DNA of 64,000 nucleotides from Picosynechococcus sp. PCC 7003. GTDB taxonomy: Bacteria > Cyanobacteriota > Cyanobacteriia > Cyanobacteriales > MRBY01. The stretch spans positions 124,001 to 188,000 of the forward strand of contig NZ_CP016476.1 in NCBI RefSeq assembly GCF_001693255.1, read 5' to 3'. The position numbers were made by a program, and so were the translations under genes. Below are positions 17,960-27,414 of this stretch, piece by piece; position 1 is the first letter of the stretch; every line of letters starts with the position of its first letter. The notes under the pieces are model-generated. The model was given only the letters and a program-made list of their open reading frames with translations, did not search any database and was not told the DNA's origin.

Positions 17960-19480
17960 ATGACCAAAGTCGCGATCGCCGCTGATTCTAAACTTGCTGC
18001 CAACATCGGCGCAGAGATTATCGCCCAGGGAGGTAACGCCATCGATGCTGCCCTCGCCGCCACATTAACTTCTATGTGTTGTGAATTGGGGGTCATGGCA
18101 CCGGGCGGGAGTGGTTTCATCACAATTTGGCCCCAGGATCGAGAACCCGTTGTTATTGATGCCTATGCGGCGATGCCTGGTAAAGATTTTCCTGGCGATC
18201 GCCCCTACCCAGAGTTACAAAAGACCTTGCTGAACTATGGCGGCGGCATTTATACCGGGATCGGTTATGGTGCGGTGGCCGTGCCAGGGATGTTCGCTGG
18301 GATTGCCAAAGCCTCAGCAGAATATGGCCAATTGTCTTGGGCAGAATTAATCACGCCTGTGGCTAAAGTGGTAGAGCAGGGCTGCCCCCTGTCCCGTGTC
18401 TCAGGAATGTATTTAGAACATGCCCACGCAGCGATTTTTGGTTGGCATCCAGAAAGTTATCAACTCGTTCATCCCAATGGCAAAGATTACCTCAAGGCTG
18501 GCGACATTGTTCGCTTACCAGACCTCGCTAAAACCCTATATCTCATAGCTGATGAAGGCCCCGAATGTTTGTATCAAGGGACTTTAGCCCAGGAATTAGT
18601 CGCTGAAATGGGGCGATCGCACGGGGCAATTACCCAAGCTGACTTGGCAAGCTACGCAGCAATCATCAGAGAACCGATTCGGATTAGTTATGGTGATTGG
18701 GAAATTGTTACCAACCCGGCCCCCGCAGTGGGTGGTGCTTGTTTAGCTGCTTTACTTCTTCTTCAGCAGACTCGCCAAAATTTAGATCATGACACCATTG
18801 CCGCGATTCAAGAGGCCGTCCTCAACTATCGTTTTGAACATCTCAATGTTGACCAAGATCGATGGCAGGCGGTCACGGATTTGCTATATTTTGCCCGGAT
18901 GAATCAGCTCGATCATTACCGCAGTTCACCTTCTACGATCCATGTTTCTACGGTCGATGATCAAGGTTGTGCCTGTTCGCTGACGGCATCGGCTGGTTAT
19001 GGCTCTGGGGCAGTGATTCCCGGTCGTAATTTTTGGTTAAACAATTCCCTGGGTGAGCTAGAGCTGCATCGAGAACAGAGTGAACCCATTGCGCCAGGCA
19101 CCAGATTAATTTCGAATATGGCCCCCACCATTGCTCGCCACCGGAATGGATCTGTATTGTCAATTGGTTCTCCTGGTGCCTCGCGGATCACCACGGCGAT
19201 CGCCCAGTCACTGACCAACTTTATAGTGCATGGCGATTCCCTCAGGGAGGCCATCCGACGACCGCGCCTCCATGTGGAAGAGTTTGACGACCAATTGATG
19301 ATTGCCTACGAAGAAAATTTAAGGGCTGAGACTTTGTCGAATCTGTCGATGCCGCTCCGGGGGTTTCCGCCGCTATCAATGTATTTTGGTGGCGTACAGG
19401 CTGCATTGTGGTCTGAAGAAGAGCAGCAATTACAGGCGATCGCCGATCCCCGACGGGAGGGCAGTGTCGCTTTTGCCTAA
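17960..19480 (+). CDS. ggt: gamma-glutamyltransferase family protein
   Basis: The 506 aa protein shows the GGT plan: an N-terminal AANIGAEIIAQGGNAIDAAL motif, MAPGGSGFITIW (glycine loop), and STIHVSTVDDQG with T326 at the position of the autoprocessing nucleophile threonine. SAGYGSGAVIPGRNFWLNN and NMAPTI then follow, the small-subunit motifs. GGT enzymes cleave glutathione and transfer the gamma-glutamyl group, after self-cleavage just before the threonine. No signal peptide is apparent, so a cytoplasmic form is likely. It converges with exbD; the stop codons are 34 bp apart. Confidence 0.9.
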   Translation: MTKVAIAADSKLAANIGAEIIAQGGNAIDAALAATLTSMCCELGVMAPGGSGFITIWPQDREPVVIDAYAAMPGKDFPGDRPYPELQKTLLNYGGGIYTGIGYGAVAVPGMFAGIAKASAEYGQLSWAELITPVAKVVEQGCPLSRVSGMYLEHAHAAIFGWHPESYQLVHPNGKDYLKAGDIVRLPDLAKTLYLIADEGPECLYQGTLAQELVAEMGRSHGAITQADLASYAAIIREPIRISYGDWEIVTNPAPAVGGACLAALLLLQQTRQNLDHDTIAAIQEAVLNYRFEHLNVDQDRWQAVTDLLYFARMNQLDHYRSSPSTIHVSTVDDQGCACSLTASAGYGSGAVIPGRNFWLNNSLGELELHREQSEPIAPGTRLISNMAPTIARHRNGSVLSIGSPGASRITTAIAQSLTNFIVHGDSLREAIRRPRLHVEEFDDQLMIAYEENLRAETLSNLSMPLRGFPPLSMYFGGVQAALWSEEEQQLQAIADPRREGSVAFA

Positions 19481-19514
19481 AGTTGTATCTGTGTTTATTT
19501 GAGGAATTGCGATA

Positions 19515-19937
19515 TTAATCAGTGCTGACGGGGGTTGTTTCCTTTTGGGCGGCGATCGCCAATCTTGCCCCCTCAATTTGTCGAACTTCGTCCATCACCT
19601 CAACCACCGCACCGTGACTCACTGCTTTGTCGGCATTGATAATAATCAAGGTTTCTGGAGTTTCGGCCATTAGATTTCGGATGCTAGCCCGGAGTGTAGC
19701 GATCTCAATCAATGCCTCGTTCAGAAAAATATCTCCCGCCGCATCGATGGTCACCGTAATTTCAGTACTAGGCTGCTGTTGCGCTGTATTTGCCCCAGGT
19801 AGATTAACCGGTAGGCCTTTGGACTTTGTGAGATAAAGGGTTGAAATAATAAAATAGGCCAAAATTGAAAAGATAATATCAATCATTGGCACAATATTAA
19901 TGCCTGCGGATCTTTGTTCTTCCTGGGGAATACGCAT
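19515..19937 (-). CDS. exbD: ExbD/TolR-type biopolymer transport protein
   Basis: The 140 aa product has one membrane helix (IVPMIDIIFSILAYFIIST, about residues 15-35) containing the conserved aspartate that carries protons in ExbD/TolR, then a periplasmic domain (VNLPGANTAQQQ ... LIIINADKAVSHGAVVEVMD). Together with ExbB it energises TonB-dependent outer membrane transport or similar envelope work. It lies downstream of exbB on the same strand, but a MITE copy occupies most of the 206 bp between them. Confidence 0.93.
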   Translation of the reverse strand: MRIPQEEQRSAGINIVPMIDIIFSILAYFIISTLYLTKSKGLPVNLPGANTAQQQPSTEITVTIDAAGDIFLNEALIEIATLRASIRNLMAETPETLIIINADKAVSHGAVVEVMDEVRQIEGARLAIAAQKETTPVSTD

Positions 19938-19980
19938 GGTAGTAAATTAAAAATAAAAGTTAAAAATAAAAGAATTAAAC

Positions 19981-20125
19981 TTAGAGCCGATTTATAAAGC
20001 CCCCGGCCCCCAATCTGGGGGAGATTTTCGGTCAATCAATAGAATTAAAGTCTCCATTCTGCCGGAGTTTTAGTGGGGAGATTTAGGGATCAAACCAAGA
20101 AATTGATATAAAAAATAGCTGTGCG
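19981..20125. mobile_element. MITE-like element, copy 3, between exbB and exbD
   Basis: Starts TTAGAGCCGATTTATAAAG, carries the CTGGGGGAGATTTTCGGTCA core, a GCCGGAGTTTTAGTGGGGAG arm, and ends in a worn inverted terminus (ATATAAAAAATAGCTGTG). It sits wholly between the exbB stop (20144) and the exbD start (19937). The right boundary is approximate. Confidence 0.6.
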
Positions 20126-20143
20126 TCGGTTCATGGGTAGAAA

Positions 20144-20821
20144 TTAGCGGTTCATAATTGCTGCTTCACTCTTTTCGTAAAAGCGACGATATAGCAATTC
20201 TAACTGGCCACCATATTCTTGGATAAAAGCTAAGTTGCGTTGATATAACCCATTAAAGAGATTGGCAAAGAGTAAGGTAAAGATCGCCACAACCAAACCC
20301 ATTACCGTAGAAACCAATGCTTCACTAATCCCACCCGTCACCCCGGCAGCGTTGGTATTGCCCACATCACCAATGTTGAGCGCCGAAAAAGATTGCATCA
20401 ATCCTAAGATTGTTCCCAACAGTCCCAGGAGTGGCGAAACGGCAATAATTGTGTCAAACACAGTATTAAAGCGTTTTAAGGTCGGAATTTCGGCCTGGGT
20501 AGCACTTTCGAGGGCGAGGCGAAACTCTTCACTGTTGGGATTTTCTAAATCGAGGGCTTCTAAGAAAATCCGGGCAATGGGCAGATCCGCATTGCGCTTC
20601 AAGAATTTCATGGCATTGAACGGATCTTGACGATACAAACCGAGGGCGTCCCGGACGACTTGACGCTGCCGACGATTAATCCGCCACCAAAATACAGATC
20701 GTTCGATAATACAAGCTACGCCAGCCAGAGAAAAAATAAGCAACGGGTAGGCGACGATGCCACCGGCGGCAAAGAAATTTGTGATGTTCATAGTGGTATG
20801 GGTTGAAATGTGCGAGGGCAT
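20144..20821 (-). CDS. exbB: ExbB/TolQ-type proton channel protein
   Basis: The 225 aa protein has the MotA/TolQ/ExbB pattern: a first membrane helix (VAYPLLIFSLAGVACIIE), a cytoplasmic loop, and two C-terminal helices with FDTIIAVSPLLGLLGTILGLM and ISEALVSTVMGLVVAI. Five ExbB would surround an ExbD dimer to form the proton-driven motor. The first ATG is at 20821; a second at 20791 (MNITNFFAAGG) gives a more typical N-terminus and may be the true start. No TonB gene is adjacent. Confidence 0.92.
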   Translation of the reverse strand: MPSHISTHTTMNITNFFAAGGIVAYPLLIFSLAGVACIIERSVFWWRINRRQRQVVRDALGLYRQDPFNAMKFLKRNADLPIARIFLEALDLENPNSEEFRLALESATQAEIPTLKRFNTVFDTIIAVSPLLGLLGTILGLMQSFSALNIGDVGNTNAAGVTGGISEALVSTVMGLVVAIFTLLFANLFNGLYQRNLAFIQEYGGQLELLYRRFYEKSEAAIMNR

Positions 20822-21277
20822 TTAAGAATTATTATCTGCCACCTCTGCCCAGATGACTAGACATTAACTCAAATTATTCTCAACAACTTTACTCTGGTAT
20901 ATCAAAATATCTAGCAAAAATAAAGTGTTTAATTTAGGGCTACAATCTCTAAACATACTTTTAATGCCTAATTTTGGCGGATTCTAGCTTCTCAATGCAG
21001 CTCTACGGCAATCTCCAATAAAAAATATTGGTGATGAAAAAGCTTGACATTATCTCTAATAATCTCTAAATTGTCTAATTTATCGCGAGGAATTCACAAT
21101 AAATGTGAAAAAAGTTGCTTGAACCAATGGGCGACAGTCCCCATCCCCCTTAGAGCGAGGAAAGATAACTCGTCGATGTAGCGAACCGGAATCGACAATG
21201 CTCAAATTATTGCAAGAGAGTCATCTAACAGTGGTAGCCTCTGTATGTAGGCTCGACATCTGTGAAAAAATTGCTAA
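20822..21277. other. intergenic region, no gene seen
   Basis: These bases upstream of exbB hold no ORF of interest. The first 150 are AT-rich and should contain the exbB promoter. The part nearer 21278 is more GC-rich and may belong to the decayed insertion that carries the nrtD relic. Confidence 0.4.
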
Positions 21278-21420
21278 GCTCTGTTGATGTCTGACAAAGT
21301 CGTGATGCTGACCAACGGTCCCTAGGCTACAATTGGGCAAGTTTTAACGGTATATCTCCCCCGACTCCGTCACATTCATGAACTACGGGAAACCCAAAAA
21401 TACTATGATCTGCGCAATGA
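21278..21420 (+). pseudogene. nrtD/nrtC-type ATPase 3' fragment
   Basis: From GCT at 21278 one frame reads ALLMSDKVVMLTNGP, then a TAG stop, then ATIGQVLTVYLPRLRHI...YYDLRNE. This matches, residue by residue, the part of NrtC/NrtD ATPases just after the H-loop (compare DRLVMMTNGPHAKIGEIL and YELRNY in the intact gene at 29560-30396). Codons upstream of 21278 no longer match, and the fragment stops at a MITE scar at about 21419. It is a relic of a second nitrate/bicarbonate-type ATPase gene. Confidence 0.75.
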
Positions 21421-21443
21421 GAGGTCATTTATAAACAGGCTCT
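21419..21443. mobile_element. MITE remnant: two terminal repeats back to back
   Basis: GAGAGGTCATTTATAAACAGGCTCT joins the left terminus (compare AGAGGTCATTTATGAAG at 8257) directly to the right terminus (compare ATCAACAGGCTCTTA at 8391). The core is missing, as left by internal deletion or imprecise excision. Confidence 0.5.
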
Positions 21444-21476
21444 GAGGCCTTGAATTTTCTCGAACGCTATCAGTAA

Positions 21477-22106
21477 ATGAACCGTTTTTTGGTTCGCCTA
21501 GTCAGCATGAAAAAACTTTCTGAAAAACTACACCACTATTTTTTTGAGGAGGAGCGTCCTGAGAGAGTTAGTCTGGCTAATGTTTTTGCTCTCACCGAGG
21601 AAAGGTTATTTGGTTTTCCTCTTGCTTTAATTGCTTTTCTGAGTATTTTTGCAATTCCTGGCACCTCCTTTATTTTTGGGATAGCGATGTTGTCGATCAC
21701 TCTGCAACTGTGTCTAGGGCAATCTAAACCTTGGGTGCCCCAGAAAGTCCTAAAAACTTCTTTTCCTCTACCGCAAATTCAGCGATTTATGGGTTATCTC
21801 ATTCCCTGGTTAAAAAGGATAGAAAAAATCACAAAACCCCGTCTCACACCCATTTGTCACAGTCTACCGGGACGAATTATTCTGGGGATTATTTTATCAG
21901 CTATGGCTCTATTGGTGATTTTACCGATTCCTGGTGCGAATACGGTGCCGGCGATCGCCATCTTTTTTTCGGCCCTTGGGCTCCAGGAAAACGATGGAGT
22001 CTTGAGCTTATTAGGGGTGGCGATCGCCTTGGTTTTTATCGGCATCCTCATTAGCCTCATTTGGACGGGCAGTAATGTATTCCAATTTATTCATCAATAT
22101 TTTTAA
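21477..22106 (+). CDS. exoD: ExoD family membrane protein (exopolysaccharide synthesis)
   Basis: The 209 aa protein matches the ExoD plan: an N-terminal helix-rich region, then paired hydrophobic stretches (LALIAFLSIFAIPGTSFIFGIAML and IILGIILSAMALLVILPIPGANTVPAI) with the repeated PGT/PGAN turns typical of the family. ExoD was first linked to exopolysaccharide production in rhizobia; the biochemical role is unclear. ATG at 21477 is used; a second ATG at 21507 is possible. The gene lies just right of the MITE/nrtD relic and converges with the P-type ATPase. Confidence 0.8.
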   Translation: MNRFLVRLVSMKKLSEKLHHYFFEEERPERVSLANVFALTEERLFGFPLALIAFLSIFAIPGTSFIFGIAMLSITLQLCLGQSKPWVPQKVLKTSFPLPQIQRFMGYLIPWLKRIEKITKPRLTPICHSLPGRIILGIILSAMALLVILPIPGANTVPAIAIFFSALGLQENDGVLSLLGVAIALVFIGILISLIWTGSNVFQFIHQYF

Positions 22107-22146
22107 ACTTTTTCTTCGTGAATACCAGCCCAGTCAAAACTTCTTA

Positions 22147-25089
22147 TTAAGAAGGGAAATGTTTATCTTTTGGGGCAAAGAATCCTTTTCGTAGTTCATC
22201 GATCCCCAAGATTAACGGTGGGCAAATAATTAATAAAAGCCATTGCCAAGGTGCTAGGGGAGCGGTCTGGAAAATATTTTGGAAGAACGCACTTTTGGTA
22301 ATGGCAATCACCAACATCCACTCAGTGGCAATGCCCACCCAAATCAGTGGATTGGAAAAAAATCCCAGACGAAAAATCGAGACATTTTCAGAACGACAGG
22401 CAAACACATTTCCATCTTGGCAGGCGACAATCACGGCGAGGGTCATGGTGGTGGCCTGGGCATAGATCGCGGTGGTGGCCGCATCAGCGCCATGGTGCAG
22501 GAGGTCGGGGGTAATGGCCTGGAGATCAGCCAGACCATAGCCATAACTCCACCAAACAATAAAAAAGCCCACCATACCGAGGGTGGCTTCAATTAAGCCC
22601 AAGAAACAGTAGGCGCGAATCAACAGCGATCGCCCCAGGAGATTTTGGGATTTTTTACGGGGAGCTTGGGTCATGATTCCCACTTCTGCTGCTTCGGTGC
22701 CCAATGCCAAAGCCGGGATCATATCCGTGCCCAAATCCACCGCTAAAATTTGCATAATAACCAAAGCTGGGGGAATTTTAAGGGCGACCATCAACAAAAA
22801 GGGGACTACCTCTGCCACATTAGAAGCCAAGATATAGGTGATAAATTTGCGGATATTTTGGTAAACGGTGCGGCCCTGTTCTACGGCACTGATAATCGTC
22901 GCAAAGTTGTCATCGGTGAGCACGATATCCGCCGCTTCCCTGGCGACGTCGGTACCATTTAATCCCATGGCGATGCCAATGTGGGCCGCCCGCAAGGCCG
23001 GGGCATCGTTCACGCCATCCCCAGTTACCGCAACCACTTCTCCAATGTCTTTATAGGCTTGTACCAGGCGTAACTTTTGTTCGGGGGACATGCGCGCAAA
23101 TACGAGACCTGACCGATATTTCAGGATTTGCCGCAGTTGAGCATCGGATAGGTGGCCCATGCCTTCCCCGGTGACGACCCGCACCTGCTGATTAACAATG
23201 CCAATTTGTTGGGCGATCGCCTGGGCTGTGAGACCATAGTCCCCCGTCACCATCGTCACCTTAATGCCAGCGGTATGACATTGGGCGATCGCCTGCTTCA
23301 CCTCCGGGCGAGGCGGATCAAACATCGCAATTAAACCAATAAAAATTAAATCCTGCTCTAGCTCTTGGGCGCGCAGATCGACCAAATCCCGTTGTCCCCG
23401 TCGCGCCGCCACCCCCAGCACCCGGAACCCCTGGGCCGCAAGGCGATCATTGGCTTGGACTACCTCTTCCCACTGTTCATGGCCCAAAGTTTGGATCGAC
23501 CCATTGCGCAACACCGCCTGACAATGGCGCAACACTTCCAATGGTGCCCCTTTTGTAAAGGCCATACAGGGCAGTTCGCTTTGCCAAATATCTGATTCTT
23601 GCCAATCTAAAACCACCGTCATCAGGCGCCGGCGAGAATCAAAGGGAATTTCCCGTAATCGGGGATATTGTTGTTGTAGATGTTGAAGATTTAAGCCGGC
23701 CTTCGTTGCAACAACGATCAAAGCGGCTTCGGTAGGATCCCCAATTTCCTGCCAGCGACTCGGTGTGTCGAGGTGGACAAGCTGGGCATTGGAACAAAGG
23801 GCGGCCCCCGTCAGTAAAAGATCTATTTTCCAGCGGGCAGTGAAATCTGCGGCTAAATTCACGGTGCCAGATCCAGGGTCGTAACCGGCACCAGTGACTT
23901 CGATTAAAAAGGGTTGAATTTCTCCAGGTTGGCCATGATTAGGGGTTTGCAAAGGCGGTTGAACGGGCAGTTCTGCTTCAGTTAACCAGGGCAACCAGAG
24001 GTAATGGACGGTCATTTCATTTTTGGTGAGGGTGCCCGTTTTATCAGTACAGATCACCGTGGTGGCACTGAGGGTTTCCACCGCAGACAGACGGCGCACC
24101 AGGGCATTTTTGCGCACCATCCGCCGGACGCCCATCGCCAAGGCCAGGGTAACGGTGGGCAGCAACCCTTCTGGCACGAGGGCAACGATAATGCCGATGG
24201 CGAAGACGAAACTTTCCCGCAGTTTCATCCCCACTAAAAATTCTGTCAGCAGAAAAACAATCACCCCCATCGTCAGGGCGATCGCCGTAATAATCCGAAC
24301 AATCTTGCCTACCTGAACTTCGAGGCTACTGGGTTCTCGTTTAACATTGGTCGTCAGGTGCGCCACATGGCCAAATTCTGTTTGGGCACCAGTGCCATAG
24401 ACGACCGCCACCCCCCGCCCCGAAGAAACTGTTGAACCCGCTAAGAGTAAATTAGCAATTTCCGCAGGATTTGTTTTTTCTTGGGTGGGTTGTTCCCCTT
24501 GCCGGAGGGGCTGGCCGCCGCGCACAGATGCTGTTTCTCGCACACGTACCGGATAGGCATTCCGCGCCACAGGTAAAGACTCCCCCGTCATCACCGAAAG
24601 ATCAAGATATAAACTTTCTGAAGACACCAACCGGGCATCGGCAGAAAGGCGATCGCCTTCTTCAAGTTGCATCACATCTCCCGGTACCAGTTCCACCGCC
24701 GGAATCGATTGGAGTGCACCATCTCGATAAACCTTAACCTGGGCTGGCAACACCTTTTTTAAGGCCGCTAGGGATTTTTCTGCCTGGAACTCCTGCCAAA
24801 AACTAAAGATCCCATTAACCCAGATCACAGTCCAGATCGCCCAACCCAACTCCGGCGTTCCCGACACAAACGCTAAAATTCCTGCCACCCACAATAGCAA
24901 AGCCATAAAGTGGGTCACTTGATCCAAAAACTTGAGCCACAACGGCCGTTGAGGTGGCTGTGGTAGAGCATTCGGCCCAAATTTTTCTAAACGTTGCTGC
25001 GCTGCCTGGGCCGATAAGCCGTCAGGTTGAGATTCTAGGACAGCATAAACATCTTCCGGAACAAATGTCCAAATATGATTTGGTTCCAT
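22147..25089 (-). CDS. P-type cation-transporting ATPase, P2 class
   Basis: The 980 aa protein has every P-type landmark: TGES in the actuator domain, ICTDKTGTLT with the phosphorylated D349, KGAP in the nucleotide domain and TGDGVNDAPAL in the hinge. The M4 motif VALVPEGLLPTVTLALA and the M6 stretch ILAVDLGTDMIPALALGTE resemble Na+/K+-ATPase-type (P2C) pumps more than SERCA-type ones. The N-terminal cation-ATPase domain and C-terminal six helices are present, so length is normal. Substrate may be Na+, K+ or Ca2+; this cannot be settled by eye. ATG at 25089 is chosen over the GTG three bases upstream. Confidence 0.92.
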   Translation of the reverse strand: MEPNHIWTFVPEDVYAVLESQPDGLSAQAAQQRLEKFGPNALPQPPQRPLWLKFLDQVTHFMALLLWVAGILAFVSGTPELGWAIWTVIWVNGIFSFWQEFQAEKSLAALKKVLPAQVKVYRDGALQSIPAVELVPGDVMQLEEGDRLSADARLVSSESLYLDLSVMTGESLPVARNAYPVRVRETASVRGGQPLRQGEQPTQEKTNPAEIANLLLAGSTVSSGRGVAVVYGTGAQTEFGHVAHLTTNVKREPSSLEVQVGKIVRIITAIALTMGVIVFLLTEFLVGMKLRESFVFAIGIIVALVPEGLLPTVTLALAMGVRRMVRKNALVRRLSAVETLSATTVICTDKTGTLTKNEMTVHYLWLPWLTEAELPVQPPLQTPNHGQPGEIQPFLIEVTGAGYDPGSGTVNLAADFTARWKIDLLLTGAALCSNAQLVHLDTPSRWQEIGDPTEAALIVVATKAGLNLQHLQQQYPRLREIPFDSRRRLMTVVLDWQESDIWQSELPCMAFTKGAPLEVLRHCQAVLRNGSIQTLGHEQWEEVVQANDRLAAQGFRVLGVAARRGQRDLVDLRAQELEQDLIFIGLIAMFDPPRPEVKQAIAQCHTAGIKVTMVTGDYGLTAQAIAQQIGIVNQQVRVVTGEGMGHLSDAQLRQILKYRSGLVFARMSPEQKLRLVQAYKDIGEVVAVTGDGVNDAPALRAAHIGIAMGLNGTDVAREAADIVLTDDNFATIISAVEQGRTVYQNIRKFITYILASNVAEVVPFLLMVALKIPPALVIMQILAVDLGTDMIPALALGTEAAEVGIMTQAPRKKSQNLLGRSLLIRAYCFLGLIEATLGMVGFFIVWWSYGYGLADLQAITPDLLHHGADAATTAIYAQATTMTLAVIVACQDGNVFACRSENVSIFRLGFFSNPLIWVGIATEWMLVIAITKSAFFQNIFQTAPLAPWQWLLLIICPPLILGIDELRKGFFAPKDKHFPS

Positions 25090-25329
25090 CACTGCGACCC
25101 ACCAGAAAACACAATTAATTCGATGCTGTCACAACCCACGCCAAAACAAACATCTTCCCCCGTAAGGATCAACGATTCTTTACATCATCATCTACTGGAA
25201 TGACTTGCTCACATCACAGCATAAACATTGCAGTTGCCATAGCCACAATCCCAGAAAAAATTCACGATGCAGTACCCGAAAGCATTTTTTGAACCAATTT
25301 TAGATAAGTTTTAGTTATTTTTTTGCCCA

Positions 25330-25527
25330 GAAAGACTCAAGCCCAGCTTATTTACATGTCATGGTCTTAGGACTATATTAAATCTCACATTCATAGTCGA
25401 AAGACTATCAATAGGCCAAGTTTAAGGGCAATGTCCTTGGGGATTCTGCCCTTTCTCTCTCACGGTTTCCCGTCACTGATCCTTCGATCAATCGAGTACA
25501 GCACCTAGTCAAAGTAAACACAAATAT
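25330..25527 (+). promoter_or_regulatory. ancestral nrt-type operon promoter/leader region
   Basis: The sequence lies directly in front of the nrtA relic. It shares a run of matches with 32209-32330 (TTTACAT..TCAT, CATAGTC.AAA.ACTAT, AGGC.CAA), as expected if both descend from the same operon promoter. It should now drive the porin and nrtCD genes. I did not find a clean NtcA site (GTA-N8-TAC). Confidence 0.5.
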
Positions 25528-25605
25528 ATGAATCAATACAGTCGTCGTAAATTTTTGATCATCACTGGCATGGCAGCTTACCCATATTTTCTTTGTAGTA
25601 ATTAG
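25528..25605 (+). pseudogene. nrtA/cmpA-type 5' remnant
   Basis: The frame ATG at 25528 to TAG at 25603-25605 encodes 25 residues, MNQYSRRKFLIITGMAAYPY and five more. NrtA/CmpA solute-binding lipoproteins start with exactly this kind of twin-arginine signal (SRRxFL followed by a hydrophobic stretch). The reading frame then ends, and 78 bp later a porin gene begins. Nothing else of nrtA or of the permease gene nrtB is left in the window. Confidence 0.75.
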
Positions 25606-25683
25606 AGTTTTAGCACAGAAACAATTGGAACTTTCTTGGGCATTTTAAGCAGTTTTATATTTATCGAGGAGGAATCTACTGTT

Positions 25684-27414
25684 ATGAGACAACAGAAACT
25701 TTTTTGGCTGACTACTTTGATCGTTGGGGGCAATATTTTTCAGGCTGCTACGCCACTACAGGCCCAGGAAATTAATTCGGAAACATCGCTGAGTTCACCA
25801 ACACTACAGGAGGCTCGTTATCTAGCCTCGGCCTCCATGGGACAAATGGCCTCAGTATCGAGATTACGGGACGTGAAGCCGACGGATTGGGCCTATGAAG
25901 CCCTACAAAGTCTAGTGGAACGGTATGGTTGCATTGTTGGTTATCCGGATCAAACATTCCGTGGCGATCGCCCCCTGAGCCGTTATGAATTTGCCGCCGG
26001 ACTAAATGCTTGCCTCAATGCCCTAGAACGGCAGATCCAAGGCAATAATGCCGATGTATCCTCCAGCGATCTCGCGACCCTCCGGCGATTGACCAACGAG
26101 TTTCAGGCGGAATTAGCTCCCCTCGGCGCAAGGGTTGATGATCTCGAAGCCCGCACCAGTGAACTCGAAAACCAACAATTTTCAACGACCACAAAACTGA
26201 ATGGGGAAGCTATTTTCTCTATCAGTGGGGCAACGGGTGGCGAACCAGAGGGCAACGATGCTCAGATTACCTTCAATAATCGTCTGCGGCTGAATTTGAC
26301 CACCAGTTTTACCGGAAAAGATGCCCTGATTACTGGCTTACAAGCCTACAATTTCTCGGCGGGTAAATCTATTACAGGTACAGGTAATTTTGCCGAAACT
26401 CTCTTTCCCAATGATGCCTCTATCCTTGGGGATGGCATGACGAACCTCGCCTGGGAACCACAATTTGCTGGTTTGAATCCACAAAATCTACAACCCAGTT
26501 GCGGTAACAATAGCCTTTGTCTGTATAAACTCCTCTATGTTGCGCCGATCACAGATAAATTAACGGCATTTATTGGCCCGAAGGCGGAAGTTACCGATGC
26601 CTTTCCGGCGATTCTTCCTTTTGCCAGTGAAGGCCAGGGGGCACTTTCTCGCTTTGCAACTTTGAATCCAGTATTGCGGATGTCTGGGGGAACCAGTGGT
26701 ACAGGACTCGCTTCCGCAGCTGGCTTTATCTATAAACCCAATGATGTCATCGATTGGCGAGCACTCTATGGGTCAGTGAATGCGGCAATCCCTGGTAATG
26801 AGGGCTTTCCGGGGACGCCGTTGGGGGCTGGCTTGTTTAATGGCAGTTTTATTGCTGCAACGCAATTGACGCTTTATCCCAACGACAAGCTTGATCTAGG
26901 TCTGAACTATGCCTACAGCTACCACCAGATCAACATTGCGGGTACGGGTTTAACAGGAGCTGAGACACGTATTTTAGGAGATCTACCGCTGACCACCCCG
27001 GTGCAGTTTAACTCTTTTGGGGCAACGGTGAATTGGCGTGTTAGTCCGAAGGTAAATCTCACGGGTTATGGGGCGTACATTATGACGGATCAGGCGGGGA
27101 GTGGCTCTGCCTATACAAATCTAAGCAGTTGGATGGCGGGTCTGTATTTTCCAGATGCATTCGCGAAGGGCAATGCGGCAGGGATTTTGTTTGGTCAACC
27201 ACTTTATCGGGTGGATGCGGGTAATGGGGCGAGTTTAAGTCCGGCAAACATTGGCGATCGCCAAACCCCCTACCAACTGGAAGCCTTTTATCGCCATCAA
27301 ATCAATGATCATATCAGCATTACGCCGGGGGCATTTGTGATTTTCAATCCGGAAGGAGATGCCGAAAATGAAACAACCAGCGTTTTTGCGTTGCGTACGA
27401 CTTATACCTTCTAG
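25684..27414 (+). CDS. SLH-domain OprB-type porin (SomA-like)
   Basis: The protein starts MRQQKLFWLTTLIVGG (ATG at 25684, GAGGAGG eleven bases upstream) with a signal peptide ending near PLQAQ. An SLH domain follows: DVKPTDWAYEALQSLVERYG and LSRYEFAAGLNACLNAL. Then comes a short coiled coil (ARVDDLEARTSELENQ) and a porin barrel to the terminal aromatic F. This is the standard layout of cyanobacterial major outer membrane porins, often annotated as iron-uptake porins. It is 576 aa. Only 35 bp separate it from the nrtC-type gene, so it appears to be the first functional gene of that operon. Confidence 0.92.
   Translation: MRQQKLFWLTTLIVGGNIFQAATPLQAQEINSETSLSSPTLQEARYLASASMGQMASVSRLRDVKPTDWAYEALQSLVERYGCIVGYPDQTFRGDRPLSRYEFAAGLNACLNALERQIQGNNADVSSSDLATLRRLTNEFQAELAPLGARVDDLEARTSELENQQFSTTTKLNGEAIFSISGATGGEPEGNDAQITFNNRLRLNLTTSFTGKDALITGLQAYNFSAGKSITGTGNFAETLFPNDASILGDGMTNLAWEPQFAGLNPQNLQPSCGNNSLCLYKLLYVAPITDKLTAFIGPKAEVTDAFPAILPFASEGQGALSRFATLNPVLRMSGGTSGTGLASAAGFIYKPNDVIDWRALYGSVNAAIPGNEGFPGTPLGAGLFNGSFIAATQLTLYPNDKLDLGLNYAYSYHQINIAGTGLTGAETRILGDLPLTTPVQFNSFGATVNWRVSPKVNLTGYGAYIMTDQAGSGSAYTNLSSWMAGLYFPDAFAKGNAAGILFGQPLYRVDAGNGASLSPANIGDRQTPYQLEAFYRHQINDHISITPGAFVIFNPEGDAENETTSVFALRTTYTF

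Noticed and set aside
22868-24737. Several plus-strand frames opposite the P-type ATPase
   Set aside because: They are shadows of the GC-rich coding strand, with no ribosome-binding sites or domains.
25636-25683. TTG start for the porin gene
   Set aside because: ATG at 25684 has a strong GAGGAGG site and gives a standard signal peptide.
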